This document shows, piece after piece, positions 37,092-45,862 of a stretch of 64,000 nt of DNA. The translations under genes and the position numbers were made by a program. The stretch's first letter is position 1; the number at the start of each line of letters is the position of its first letter. The DNA lies in the NCBI RefSeq assembly GCF_002237595.1, contig NZ_CP022529.1:4370001-4434000 (forward strand), in the 5' to 3' direction. The notes beneath the pieces are model-generated. The model saw only the letters and a program-made list of their open reading frames with translations, made no database searches and was not told the DNA's origin. The DNA comes from Labrenzia sp. VG12. Its GTDB lineage: Bacteria; Pseudomonadota; Alphaproteobacteria; Rhizobiales; Stappiaceae.

Positions 37092-37927
37092 GGCGGTCTT
37101 TTTCACATAGCCTGATTGTTTATGGCTGCGCCCTGCTGCTGGCCGCCTTTACGGCGGGTCCGCTGCTGTGGCTGGTGGTGATGAGCATCAGCGCCCCGAC
37201 CGACCTGACCGAAGTGCCCCTGCGCTGGATCCCGTCGGAGCTCGATTTCAGCCGCTATGCCAGTCTGCTCAGCCTGGAGGGTGGCAACGGCGAGCGTTTC
37301 CTGAGCGCGCTCCGGAACTCCATCCTGACGGCAGGCGGCGCTACGACAGCCGCGCTTCTCCTGGCCATTCCCGCGGCCTACGCCTTTTCCAGGCGGCGCG
37401 CCTCCATGGTGCTGCTCTTTGCCTTTCTGGCGACCATCATGATGCCGCCGATCACTTATATCCTGCCGCTTTATTCCACCTTCAGCGCCTTTGGTCTGCT
37501 CAATCACACCGTGACGCTGGTGATCGTCTATACCGCCATGCTGCTGCCGTTTGCGACCTGGCTGATGAAGGCCAATATCGACGTTCTGCCGCTGGAAGTG
37601 GAACAGGCCGCCTTCATGGAGGGCGCCGGAACAGCCTACACCATCCGTGAGGTGGTCCTGCCTCTTGCCCTGCCGGCGATTGCGGCAACCGCCATGCTGT
37701 CCTTCCTCGTTGCCTGGGACGAATTCTTCTATGCGCTGATCTTCACCAATGATCTCAGCTCGAAGACCCTGCCCGTCGCCATTGCCGACTTCTCCGCAGG
37801 CCGTGTCACCGACTACGGCGTCATTGCCTCGGTCGGTGTGCTGGCGACCCTGCCGCCGGCAATTCTCGCCATTGCTTTTCAGAAATTCATCGTCTCCGGA
37901 CTGGTTGCCGGTTCGGTCAAGGGCTGA
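37088..37927 (+). CDS. CUT1 ABC permease, MalG/UgpE type
   Basis: 279 aa, six membrane segments; EAA loop MEGAGTAYTIREVVLPLALP near residue 177. It is the second half of the transport channel. The C-terminus ends VAGSVKG, common in this family. Confidence 0.9.
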   Translation: MRRSFSHSLIVYGCALLLAAFTAGPLLWLVVMSISAPTDLTEVPLRWIPSELDFSRYASLLSLEGGNGERFLSALRNSILTAGGATTAALLLAIPAAYAFSRRRASMVLLFAFLATIMMPPITYILPLYSTFSAFGLLNHTVTLVIVYTAMLLPFATWLMKANIDVLPLEVEQAAFMEGAGTAYTIREVVLPLALPAIAATAMLSFLVAWDEFFYALIFTNDLSSKTLPVAIADFSAGRVTDYGVIASVGVLATLPPAILAIAFQKFIVSGLVAGSVKG

Positions 37928-37957
37928 ACCTGCCGGAGAGAACAAGGATCCCGCTTC

Positions 37958-39085
37958 ATGTCGCAAGACCCCATCCTGACAGTCAGCAGCCTTCAGAAAC
38001 GCTATGGCGACGTTCATGTCCTCAAAGACATTGACCTTGCCATGGACCCCGGCGAGTTCCTGGTGCTTGTCGGTCCGTCCGGCTGCGGAAAATCGACGCT
38101 TCTGAGCTGTATCTCCGGCCTCACAGAAGTCTCCTCCGGCGCCATTCACATCGCCGGCAAGGATCGCACCCATGACGAGCCGGCCGACCGGGACATCGCC
38201 ATGGTGTTCCAGTCCTACGCGCTGTTTCCGAACATGAGCGTTGGCCGCAACATCGGGTTCGGCCTGGAAGTGCGCAAGGTCGCAGAGGCGGAGAAGACCC
38301 GGAAGGTGGCCGAAGTTGCAGAGCTCCTGAAGATCAGTCACCTGCTTGACCGGAGACCGGCTGAACTGTCCGGTGGCCAGCGTCAGCGCGTCGCCATGGG
38401 ACGGGCGCTCGTGCGTGATCCGAAACTGTTCCTGTTCGACGAACCGCTGTCCAATCTGGACGCCAAGCTCCGCGTTACCATGCGCACCGAGATCAAGCGC
38501 ATCCACCAGACCACGGGTGCTTCCATCGTCTACGTCACCCATGACCAGATCGAGGCCATGACGCTCGCAAGCCGGATCGTCGTCATGAAGGACGGCGTGG
38601 TACAGCAGATCGGCACGCCGCAGGAAATCTACAACGCGCCGGTCAACGCCTTTGTCGCCGATTTCATGGGATCTCCTGCCATGAACCTGATGACCGCACG
38701 GGCGGCGCGGGACGGGGAGCGCATCCGCATCGAGATCCCGGTCGCCAATGGCGCGCCCCTGGAGCTGTTCGACTATGGCACGGCGCCGGACCGTTTGCCC
38801 GCCAATCCCGGCGATGTGCTGGTCGGATTGCGCCCGGAGGCGATGAAGGATGCCGCCCACATGAACGGAGCGCTCAACGATCGCGCCATTCAGACCGCCG
38901 ATTGCCTGCTCGACGTGGTCGAACCGGCCGGAGCCGACACCTATGCAGTGATCAACCTGGGCGGCACAGAAGCTGTCGCCCGGCTCTCCGCCGATGCAAA
39001 GGTGACGGCCGGCGACATCACCCGGATTGCCTTCGACCTCTCCAGGATCTCCTATTTCGACATTGCCTCAGGAACCCGTTTATGA
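37958..39085 (+). CDS. Sugar ABC ATPase, MalK/UgpC type
   Basis: 375 aa. Walker A GPSGCGKST near residue 39, signature LSGGQRQRVAMGRAL, Walker B LFLFDEP, and a C-terminal TOBE-type regulatory domain. It powers the CUT1 transporter. Its stop overlaps the glucokinase start by 4 bp. Confidence 0.93.
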   Translation: MSQDPILTVSSLQKRYGDVHVLKDIDLAMDPGEFLVLVGPSGCGKSTLLSCISGLTEVSSGAIHIAGKDRTHDEPADRDIAMVFQSYALFPNMSVGRNIGFGLEVRKVAEAEKTRKVAEVAELLKISHLLDRRPAELSGGQRQRVAMGRALVRDPKLFLFDEPLSNLDAKLRVTMRTEIKRIHQTTGASIVYVTHDQIEAMTLASRIVVMKDGVVQQIGTPQEIYNAPVNAFVADFMGSPAMNLMTARAARDGERIRIEIPVANGAPLELFDYGTAPDRLPANPGDVLVGLRPEAMKDAAHMNGALNDRAIQTADCLLDVVEPAGADTYAVINLGGTEAVARLSADAKVTAGDITRIAFDLSRISYFDIASGTRL

Positions 39086-40041
39086 CTTTTTCTCAAGGCC
39101 TTGCGGCGGATATCGGCGGCACGAACACGCGTCTTGCGCTGGTGGAAAACGGCCAGGTACGCGAGGACACCATCGCGCGCTATCGAAACCGCGAATTCGG
39201 CAGCCCGGAAGAAGCGATCGACAGCTATCTTGCCGATAGCGGCCGCCCCAGATGCAAGTCGGCCGTCATTGCAATTGCGGCCCCCATCGAGGGCAAGGCC
39301 ATTCGCATGACCAATCATCCCTGGATGTTTGACGCCGAAGGCATCGGCAAGGTGCTGGGGGGAGCTCCGGTCACGTTTCTCAATGATTTCGAGGCGCTGG
39401 GCTATTCCCTTGACCGTGTTTCACCGCAACGGCTGACAAGTATTTACGATCCCGGCCGCCCGATCCGTGAGCAAGCAACGCGACTTGTTGTCGGGGCCGG
39501 TACAGGTTTCAACGCGGCTGCCCTTTATCAGAACCTGCACGGCCTTCAGGTCGGTACAGGGGAATGCGGTCACAGCACCCTGGCCGTGGAAACCGAATCG
39601 GAACTGCGGCTCTGGTCCTACCTTGCGCGAAACCGGGGTCGGGCCTCCATCGAGCGCGCGCTGTCCGGCAACGGTCTGCGGGAAATCTACGAATGGACCT
39701 GTCTGGAGGATGGGCGGGCTCCGGACACGCTGGCGCCGGCCGAGATCGCGTCGCTGGCCAATTCCGGCGGTGACCGGTGCTGTGAGAACGCCGCGCGGCA
39801 ATGGGTGACGTTTCTCGGCCGGGTCATCGGCGACCTCGCCCTCGTCTTCCTGTCGCTGGGCGGCATCGTTTTGACCGGCGGCGTGACCCGGAGCCTGGCG
39901 AAATTCCTGCAGGAACCTGAGTTCCTGGGTGCTTTCTGTGCCAAGGGGCGCCAGCAACAGCTTGTGTCCGGCATTCCGGTGCAATTGCTCGACGATGATT
40001 TTGCGGCCCTCAACGGCTGTGCGGCGCGAATGTCAGCCTAG
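39082..40041 (+). CDS. glk: Glucokinase
   Basis: 319 aa of the bacterial glucokinase family. ADIGGTNTRLALVE near residue 8 is the phosphate loop, FLNDFEALGYS near 98 holds the catalytic Asp, and GECGHS near 159 binds glucose. It phosphorylates glucose to glucose-6-phosphate with ATP. Its place at the end of the transporter operon suggests the imported sugar yields free glucose. It ends 3 bp before the convergent pcaQ stop. Confidence 0.88.
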   Translation: MTFSQGLAADIGGTNTRLALVENGQVREDTIARYRNREFGSPEEAIDSYLADSGRPRCKSAVIAIAAPIEGKAIRMTNHPWMFDAEGIGKVLGGAPVTFLNDFEALGYSLDRVSPQRLTSIYDPGRPIREQATRLVVGAGTGFNAAALYQNLHGLQVGTGECGHSTLAVETESELRLWSYLARNRGRASIERALSGNGLREIYEWTCLEDGRAPDTLAPAEIASLANSGGDRCCENAARQWVTFLGRVIGDLALVFLSLGGIVLTGGVTRSLAKFLQEPEFLGAFCAKGRQQQLVSGIPVQLLDDDFAALNGCAARMSA

Positions 40042-40044
40042 GGA

Positions 40045-40965
40045 TCAGGATGTCAGCCCCTGGTCTTCAATCACCGACTGGACGGCTAGGCGGAACAGTT
40101 GCTCGGCCGCACCGGGCTGCGTGTCCGGGCGCGTCATCAGGCCCACTGGCCCCTTCGTGATGTCAGTCTCAAAGGGCAGTCTCACCAGATGACCGTCGGC
40201 CGTTTCGTTCTGGACCACACCAGAGGAGATGATCCAGACAGCGTCCGTATTGCGCGTATAGATCCGCCCGAAAGCGCCGGAGACCGTCTCGATCTTGTTG
40301 GGAATCTGGCCGACGCCGTTTGCAATCATCAACCGTTCGACGAGGGGCCGGATCGCGGCGCCTTCGGGGGGATAGATCACCGGCCAGTCGATGATCGTCT
40401 TGATGTCCGGTTGGTCCAGAAGCGGGTGACCGGCGCGCACGATCAGGTCGACCTGTTCGGAATAGAGCTGGGTGAAGGAAACGCCTTCCATCGCTTCCGG
40501 GCGCCCGAGACGGCCGATGACGAGATCAAGCTCGCCGAGTTTCAGCCGTTCGATCAGGTAACCATGCGGCCCGTCCATGATCTGCAGCATCACATAGGGC
40601 GCCATGGCGGCGAATTCCCGGACAACGGGCGGCATGAAACTGGCTGCGACCGTAGGCAGCGCACCGACCTTCAGCGTCTCCCGGGCACTGCCACCTTCGC
40701 GCTCCACTCCGTCAAGGCCCTGCTGCAGGCTGGCCAGCGAGATCTGCGCGAAATGCAGGAACACCTTGCCCTGACGGGTGAGCTGAATACCCGCACGGTT
40801 CCGGCTCATCAGGCTGGCGCCGATGATCTCCTCCAGTTCCTTCAGGGTCTTTGAAATGGCAGGCTGGGTCAGGTGCAGCTTGTCTGCCGCCAGTTTCAGG
40901 CTGCGCTCCCTGGCAATCTCCACGAAACACTGGATATGCCTGAACTTGATACGCCGGTCGATCAT
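40045..40965 (-). CDS. pcaQ: PcaQ, LysR activator of protocatechuate genes
   Basis: 306 aa. The helix-turn-helix region has LTQPAISKTLKELEEIIG near residue 33, and the N-terminus IKFRHIQCFVEIARERSLK matches the PcaQ/GbpR group. In rhizobia PcaQ activates pcaDCHGB in response to beta-carboxy-cis,cis-muconate. It is divergent from pobA, which leads the operon. Confidence 0.88.
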   Translation of the reverse strand: MIDRRIKFRHIQCFVEIARERSLKLAADKLHLTQPAISKTLKELEEIIGASLMSRNRAGIQLTRQGKVFLHFAQISLASLQQGLDGVEREGGSARETLKVGALPTVAASFMPPVVREFAAMAPYVMLQIMDGPHGYLIERLKLGELDLVIGRLGRPEAMEGVSFTQLYSEQVDLIVRAGHPLLDQPDIKTIIDWPVIYPPEGAAIRPLVERLMIANGVGQIPNKIETVSGAFGRIYTRNTDAVWIISSGVVQNETADGHLVRLPFETDITKGPVGLMTRPDTQPGAAEQLFRLAVQSVIEDQGLTS

Positions 40966-41019
40966 TTACTTATTCTTTTTGGAAAGAAAGAGGCCTCATA
41001 TCTCATTTTACTTCCCGAT

Positions 41020-41039
41020 TTTGATCATTCAATATCAAA
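41020..41039. promoter_or_regulatory. Inverted repeat before pobA
   Basis: TTTGAT (41020-41025) and ATCAAA (41034-41039) are exact complements 8 bp apart, just upstream of the pobA ribosome site. A candidate regulator site, but its closeness to the start would suit repression better than PcaQ activation. Confidence 0.35.
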
Positions 41040-41057
41040 TCAATCAGGGAGGACAGG

Positions 41058-42227
41058 ATGCGCACTCAGGTTGTCATTGTCGGCGGCGGGCCGTCGGGGT
41101 TGTTGCTCGGCCAGCTGCTGCACTTGAAAGGCATCGAAACGATCATTCTGGAGCGCAAGACGCGCGACTACGTGCTTGGCCGCATTCGCGCCGGCATCCT
41201 GGAGACCGGACTGGTCAACATGATGCGCGAGGCCGGTGTGGCGGAGCGCATGGACAAGGAGTGCTTTGTCCACCACGGCACCTGCATCTCCTATGAAAAC
41301 GAGATGTTCGACATCAATTTCCAGAAGCTGATCGGCGAAAATGTCATCGTCTACGGCCAGACCGAGGTCACACGAGATCTCTATGACGCCCGCGATGCGA
41401 CCGGTGCCCGGACCATATTTGAGGTCGAGGGCGTGGAGATCCGCGATGCCGACACGGATGCGCCTTATGTGACGTTCCTGGAAGACGGCAGCGCCAAGCG
41501 GATCGACTGCGATTTCGTGGCCGGCTGCGACGGATTTCACGGCGTCAGCCGGAAGACGATCCCGGACACGGTTCTGAAGGAATATGAAAAGGTCTATCCT
41601 TTTGGCTGGCTCGGCGTCCTTTCCGAAACACCGCCTGTCCACGAGGAGCTGATCTATGCCAATTCCTCGCGCGGATTTGCGCTTTGTTCGATGCGCAACG
41701 AAAATCTGTCGCGCTACTACGTCCAGTGCAATCTCGACGACGACATCCACGAATGGACGGATGACCGGTTCTGGGACGAGTTGAAACGGCGTCTGCCGGA
41801 GGCGGTCGCGGACCGGCTGGTGACCGGCGCTTCCATCGAGAAGTCCATCGCGCCCTTGCGGTCCTTTGTCTGCGAACCGATGCGCTGGGGACGGCTGTTT
41901 CTGTGCGGTGACGCTGCTCACATCGTCCCGCCCACCGGCGCCAAGGGGCTCAATACGGCGGCTTCGGATGTCCATTACCTCTTTGAAGGCCTTGTGCAGT
42001 TCTACCAGGACAAGGACAGCGAAGGCATCGACCGCTATTCGGAGAAGGCACTGGCCCGGATCTGGAAAGCCGAACGCTTCAGCTGGGCGACCACCAACAT
42101 GCTGCACCGGTTCCCGGACCAGACCGACTTTGACCTGAAGATGCAGCGCGCGGAGATCGAGTCCCTGCACTACAATGACATCGCGCAGAAATGGTTCGCG
42201 CAGAACTATGTCGGGTTGCCTTACTGA
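41058..42227 (+). CDS. pobA: 4-hydroxybenzoate 3-monooxygenase
   Basis: 389 aa FAD enzyme. GGGPSG near residue 9, RIRAGILE near 42, CDGFHGVSR near 158 and GDAAHIVPPTGAKG near 285 match PobA closely. It hydroxylates 4-hydroxybenzoate to protocatechuate with NADPH and oxygen. It heads the pca operon and overlaps pcaD by one base. Confidence 0.95.
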   Translation: MRTQVVIVGGGPSGLLLGQLLHLKGIETIILERKTRDYVLGRIRAGILETGLVNMMREAGVAERMDKECFVHHGTCISYENEMFDINFQKLIGENVIVYGQTEVTRDLYDARDATGARTIFEVEGVEIRDADTDAPYVTFLEDGSAKRIDCDFVAGCDGFHGVSRKTIPDTVLKEYEKVYPFGWLGVLSETPPVHEELIYANSSRGFALCSMRNENLSRYYVQCNLDDDIHEWTDDRFWDELKRRLPEAVADRLVTGASIEKSIAPLRSFVCEPMRWGRLFLCGDAAHIVPPTGAKGLNTAASDVHYLFEGLVQFYQDKDSEGIDRYSEKALARIWKAERFSWATTNMLHRFPDQTDFDLKMQRAEIESLHYNDIAQKWFAQNYVGLPY

Positions 42228-43018
42228 TGAACATCGCTCGTCTTGATGGTGCGGATATTCACTGGCGCGCGGATGGCGATCCGACTGGTCCGGCCGTTGT
42301 TTTCGCCAACTCCCTCGGCACCGATCTGCGCCTCTGGGACAAGGTGGTCAATCGGGTCTCGGGACTGGGGCTCCATCTGGTCCGCTTCGACAAGCGCGGC
42401 CATGGCCTCTCCTCCTGTCCACCGGCTCCGTATTCGCTGGAAGCCCTGGTCCAGGACACGGAGCAACTGCTGGACCGGCTTGAGATCCAGACCTTTGCCT
42501 TTGTCGGCCTCTCTATCGGCGGCATGATCGGCCAGCTTCTGGCCGACCGGCAGCCGGAACGGGTCAAAGCCCTCGTTCTGGCCAATACAGCGGTCAAGAT
42601 GGGAGAGCCTGCCATGTGGCAAAGCCGGATCTCCAAGATCCGCGCAAGTGGCATGGACAGTATCGCCGACGCCGTTCTGGAGCGCTGGTTTGCGGAAGAT
42701 TTTCGGCAAAGTCCGGAAAGCCTGGGCTGGCGGCACATGCTGACCCGAACGCCGGCGGAGGGTTATATCGGTTGCTGTGAAGCCATTGCTGCCGCCGACC
42801 TGACGGCCTCAACCTCGCAGCTGGAGCTGCCGGTGCTCGGGATCGGTGGCTCGTACGACCTGGCCAGCCCGTCGGACCTTGTCCGGGCGACCACGGATCT
42901 TGTGGGCGGGAGCCGGTTTGTCGACATAAACCAGGCTGGTCATCTCCCCTGTGTCGAACAGCCGGATGTCTTTGCCGGTCATCTGGTCCCGTTTTTAAAG
43001 GAGCATCTCCATGTCTGA
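42227..43018 (+). CDS. pcaD: 3-oxoadipate enol-lactonase
   Basis: 263 aa alpha/beta hydrolase. The nucleophile elbow GLSIGGM is near residue 98; the acid-His end is HLPCVEQPDVFA. It hydrolyses beta-ketoadipate enol-lactone to beta-ketoadipate. TGATG overlap with pobA fixes the start. Confidence 0.93.
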   Translation: MNIARLDGADIHWRADGDPTGPAVVFANSLGTDLRLWDKVVNRVSGLGLHLVRFDKRGHGLSSCPPAPYSLEALVQDTEQLLDRLEIQTFAFVGLSIGGMIGQLLADRQPERVKALVLANTAVKMGEPAMWQSRISKIRASGMDSIADAVLERWFAEDFRQSPESLGWRHMLTRTPAEGYIGCCEAIAAADLTASTSQLELPVLGIGGSYDLASPSDLVRATTDLVGGSRFVDINQAGHLPCVEQPDVFAGHLVPFLKEHLHV

Positions 43019-43394
43019 CCGGTTTGAGACTGGCATGAAGGTTCGCCGGGCGGTGCTGGGCGATGCCCATGTCGACCGCGCCGAAGACGCCAAGACGCCT
43101 CTGGACGAACCGTTCCAGACCCTGATCACCGAGACCGCCTGGGGCAATGTCTGGGCCTCGGACGGCATCAGCGACCGGGAGCGCTCGATGCTGACGCTTG
43201 CACTGCTGGCCGCCCTCGGCAATTTCGAGGAAATTCCGATGCATATCCGGGCGACGGCCAATACGGGCGCCAGCAAGCAGGATGTGCTGGAAGCGTTTCA
43301 GCACGTGGCCATCTATGCCGGCGTGCCGCGCGCCAACCAGGCGCTGAAGCTGGCCAAGCAGACCTATGCGGAAATGGAGACCGGCAAGGTCTGA
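43011..43394 (+). CDS. pcaC: 4-carboxymuconolactone decarboxylase
   Basis: 127 aa. ERSMLTLALLAALGNFEEIP and GVPRANQALKLAK are the family blocks. It decarboxylates gamma-carboxymuconolactone to the enol-lactone used by PcaD. It overlaps pcaD by 8 bp. Confidence 0.94.
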   Translation: MSDRFETGMKVRRAVLGDAHVDRAEDAKTPLDEPFQTLITETAWGNVWASDGISDRERSMLTLALLAALGNFEEIPMHIRATANTGASKQDVLEAFQHVAIYAGVPRANQALKLAKQTYAEMETGKV

Positions 43395-43434
43395 CGGCGC
43401 TTAACCCCCATTTGTGCCGGGGAGGAGAGGAAAC

Positions 43435-44163
43435 ATGCTCAAACAGGGTGAATATTATCAGCGCGACCGGGAGCGCCAGCCGCCTGCCTTGTCCCGCGAC
43501 TACAAGACCAGCGTCTCGCGCTCGCCGCAATATTCGCTGATCAGCCTGCAGAACTCGGTGTCCGAAGTCACCGGGCCGGTCTTCGGCCAAAACGATATCG
43601 ACCCGCTCGACCGTGACCTTCTGCACAACTACGCCAAGCCGGGTGAAAGCGCGATCGGCGAACGCATCATCCTGCATGGCCGGGTGCTGGATGAAAATGC
43701 CAGGCCGGTGCCCAACACGCTGGTGGAGATCTGGCAGGCCAATGCAGGAGGCCGCTACCGGCACAAGAAAGACACCTACCTTGCGCCGATCGATCCGAAT
43801 TTCGGCGGCTGTGGCCGCACGCTGACTGACGAGAATGGCTACTACTATTTCCGCACCGTGAAACCCGGGGCCTATCCCTGGCGCAACTGGGTCAACAACT
43901 GGCGGCCGGCTCATATCCACATGTCGGTCTTCGGCTCCGCCTTTTGCCAGCGCCTGATCACGCAGTGCTATTTCGAAGGCGATCCGCTGATCCCGAAATG
44001 CCCGATCGTCAACACCATTCCGGATCCGGAGGCCATCCAGCAGCTGGTCGCGGCGCTGGATCTCAATGCAACGATCCCGCTCGACACGATCGCCTACAAG
44101 TTCGACATTGTTCTGCGCGGACGCCGCTCGACCCTGTTCGAAAACCGTCTGGAAGGAAACTGA
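43435..44163 (+). CDS. pcaH: Protocatechuate 3,4-dioxygenase, beta subunit
   Basis: 242 aa. NTLVEIWQANAGGRYRHK and WRPAHIHMSVFG carry iron ligands (Tyr and the His pair HIH) of the non-haem Fe(III) centre. With PcaG it opens the ring of protocatechuate. GGAGGAGAGG lies before the ATG at 43435. Confidence 0.95.
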   Translation: MLKQGEYYQRDRERQPPALSRDYKTSVSRSPQYSLISLQNSVSEVTGPVFGQNDIDPLDRDLLHNYAKPGESAIGERIILHGRVLDENARPVPNTLVEIWQANAGGRYRHKKDTYLAPIDPNFGGCGRTLTDENGYYYFRTVKPGAYPWRNWVNNWRPAHIHMSVFGSAFCQRLITQCYFEGDPLIPKCPIVNTIPDPEAIQQLVAALDLNATIPLDTIAYKFDIVLRGRRSTLFENRLEGN

Positions 44164-44166
44164 GCC

Positions 44167-44787
44167 ATGCCGCAGAAACTCGACTATCTGCAGGAAACAG
44201 CGTCCCAGACAGCCGGCCCTTACGTCCATATCGGCCTGGCGCCCGGCGCGGCGGGGTTCGACATCTACAAGCAGGAACTCGGCTGGGACATTGCAGGCCC
44301 GAACGCTGGAGGAGAACGCATCCGAGTTGAAGGCATTGTCATGGATGGCACCGGATCTCCGATCAAGGATGTTCTCCTGGAAGTCTGGCAGGCCAATGCA
44401 GACGGTCACTACGCCCATCCGGAAGGTGGCGGCCCTGTCGAGGACGGCTTTCGCGGCTGGGGCCGTGTGATCACCGATTTCGAGACCGGCGAGTGGGGGT
44501 TCGACACCGTCAAACCGGGGTCCTGCCCGGGCCGTAATGTCGGTCCGCAGGCGCCTCATCTCAACCTCTGGATCGTCGCGCGCGGCATCAATATCGGCCT
44601 CAACACACGCATGTATTTCGAGGACGAAAGCGAGGCCAATGCCAAGGATCCGGTGCTGAACCTGATCGAATGGGAACGCCGCCGTGCAACCCTGATCGCG
44701 AAACGGACAGAACGCGACGGCCAGACGGTCTACCGGTTCGACATCAAGCTTCAGGGGCAGGATGAAACGGTCTTTTTTGATGTTTGA
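44167..44787 (+). CDS. pcaG: Protocatechuate 3,4-dioxygenase, alpha subunit
   Basis: 206 aa. Same fold as PcaH (VLLEVWQANADGHYAHP, APHLNLWIVARGINIGLNTR) but without the complete iron ligand set, as expected for the alpha subunit. It lies 3 bp after pcaH. Confidence 0.95.
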   Translation: MPQKLDYLQETASQTAGPYVHIGLAPGAAGFDIYKQELGWDIAGPNAGGERIRVEGIVMDGTGSPIKDVLLEVWQANADGHYAHPEGGGPVEDGFRGWGRVITDFETGEWGFDTVKPGSCPGRNVGPQAPHLNLWIVARGINIGLNTRMYFEDESEANAKDPVLNLIEWERRRATLIAKRTERDGQTVYRFDIKLQGQDETVFFDV

Positions 44788-44807
44788 GGTCTTCGTTCCC
44801 CCCTCGG

Positions 44808-44911
44808 CCTCATCCTGAGGAGGGCCAATAGGCCCGTCTCGAAGGATGCATCACACCGTGAGCGCGCAGCCAATCCTTCGAGACGCCGCCATTGCGGCTC
44901 CTCAGGATGAA
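44808..44911 (+). repeat. Palindromic repeat family C, copy 1
   Basis: Starts CCTCATCCTGAGGAG, with GTCTCGAAGGATG inside, and ends CATTGCGGCTCCTCAGGATG after CATCC-like CCTTCGAGACG, so both halves are inverted. Related copies are at 48509-48610 and 53168-53271. It fills the gap between pcaG and the next gene and may weaken read-through. Confidence 0.75.
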
Positions 44912-44971
44912 GTCGGCGAATGTGGTTGGAACAACGTGAAAATCGGCCAGTAAACCAGGAACGAAAAACCC

Positions 44972-45808
44972 ATGACAAAACCCTGCATCATCTGTGTCGC
45001 GATCACCGGATCGTTGCCGAAAAAGGAAAACAATCCGGCGGTCCCTGTGACGGTGGCCGAGCAGGTGGAAAGCACGCAGGAAGCCTTCGAGGCCGGCGCC
45101 ACCATCTGTCATGCCCATGTGCGCAATGACGACCAGTCCCCGTCCTCTGATCCGGAAAAATTCGCAAGGCTCAAGGAGGGCCTGGAGAAACACTGCCCCG
45201 GCATGATCATCCAGTTCTCGACCGGTGGCCGGTCTGGCGCCGGTCAGGAGCGCGGCGGCATGCTGCCGCTTCAGCCGGACATGGCGTCGCTGTCCGTCGG
45301 TTCGAACAATTTCCCGACACGGGTCTACGAGAACCCGCCGGATCTGGTCGACTGGCTGGCGGGCGAGATGCGGACCCACCAGATCAAGCCGGAGATCGAG
45401 GCGTTCGATCTCAGCCACATCCATCAGGCCGTGGCCATGAACAGGGACGGCCGCATCCCCGGCAAACTCTATGTCCAGTTCGTCATGGGCGTGAAAAACG
45501 CCATGCCCGTCGACCGGGATGTCTTCGACTACTACATCCGGACCGTTGAGCGTCTGGCGCCGGAGGCTGAATGGTGTGCCGCCGGCATAGGCCGCCATCA
45601 GCTGACGCTGAACGAGTGGTGCATTTCTTCAGGCGGTCACACCCGCACCGGCCTGGAGGACAACATCCGGCTCGACCGCGACACGCTGGCGCCCTCCAAT
45701 GCCGCGCTGGTCCGGCGGGCCGCTGAGCTTTGTGAAAAATACGAGCGTCCCGTCGCCACCTGGCAAGAGGCCCGCGAGATCCTGGACCTTCCGGTGAAGG
45801 CCGCTTGA
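44972..45808 (+). CDS. Beta-keto acid cleavage enzyme (BKACE family)
   Basis: 278 aa. CHAHVRND near residue 46 provides the zinc HxH, and GGHTRTGLEDN near 222 has the conserved Arg/Glu/Asp. The family condenses a beta-keto acid with acetyl-CoA to yield acetoacetate and an acyl-CoA. Lying between pcaG and pcaB, it most probably cleaves beta-ketoadipate to acetoacetate and succinyl-CoA; pcaIJ and pcaF are not in the window. The substrate is inferred. Confidence 0.85.
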   Translation: MTKPCIICVAITGSLPKKENNPAVPVTVAEQVESTQEAFEAGATICHAHVRNDDQSPSSDPEKFARLKEGLEKHCPGMIIQFSTGGRSGAGQERGGMLPLQPDMASLSVGSNNFPTRVYENPPDLVDWLAGEMRTHQIKPEIEAFDLSHIHQAVAMNRDGRIPGKLYVQFVMGVKNAMPVDRDVFDYYIRTVERLAPEAEWCAAGIGRHQLTLNEWCISSGGHTRTGLEDNIRLDRDTLAPSNAALVRRAAELCEKYERPVATWQEAREILDLPVKAA

Positions 45809-45862
45809 CCCCGGCAGGATCCTGCCCCTCAATGGCAAGTTCCTGCCAGTACGTTGAGACCC

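Noticed and set aside
37103..38860. Long minus-strand open frame (585 codons) over the ABC genes
   Set aside because: Covers two well-defined transporter genes on the other strand and has no recognisable domain.
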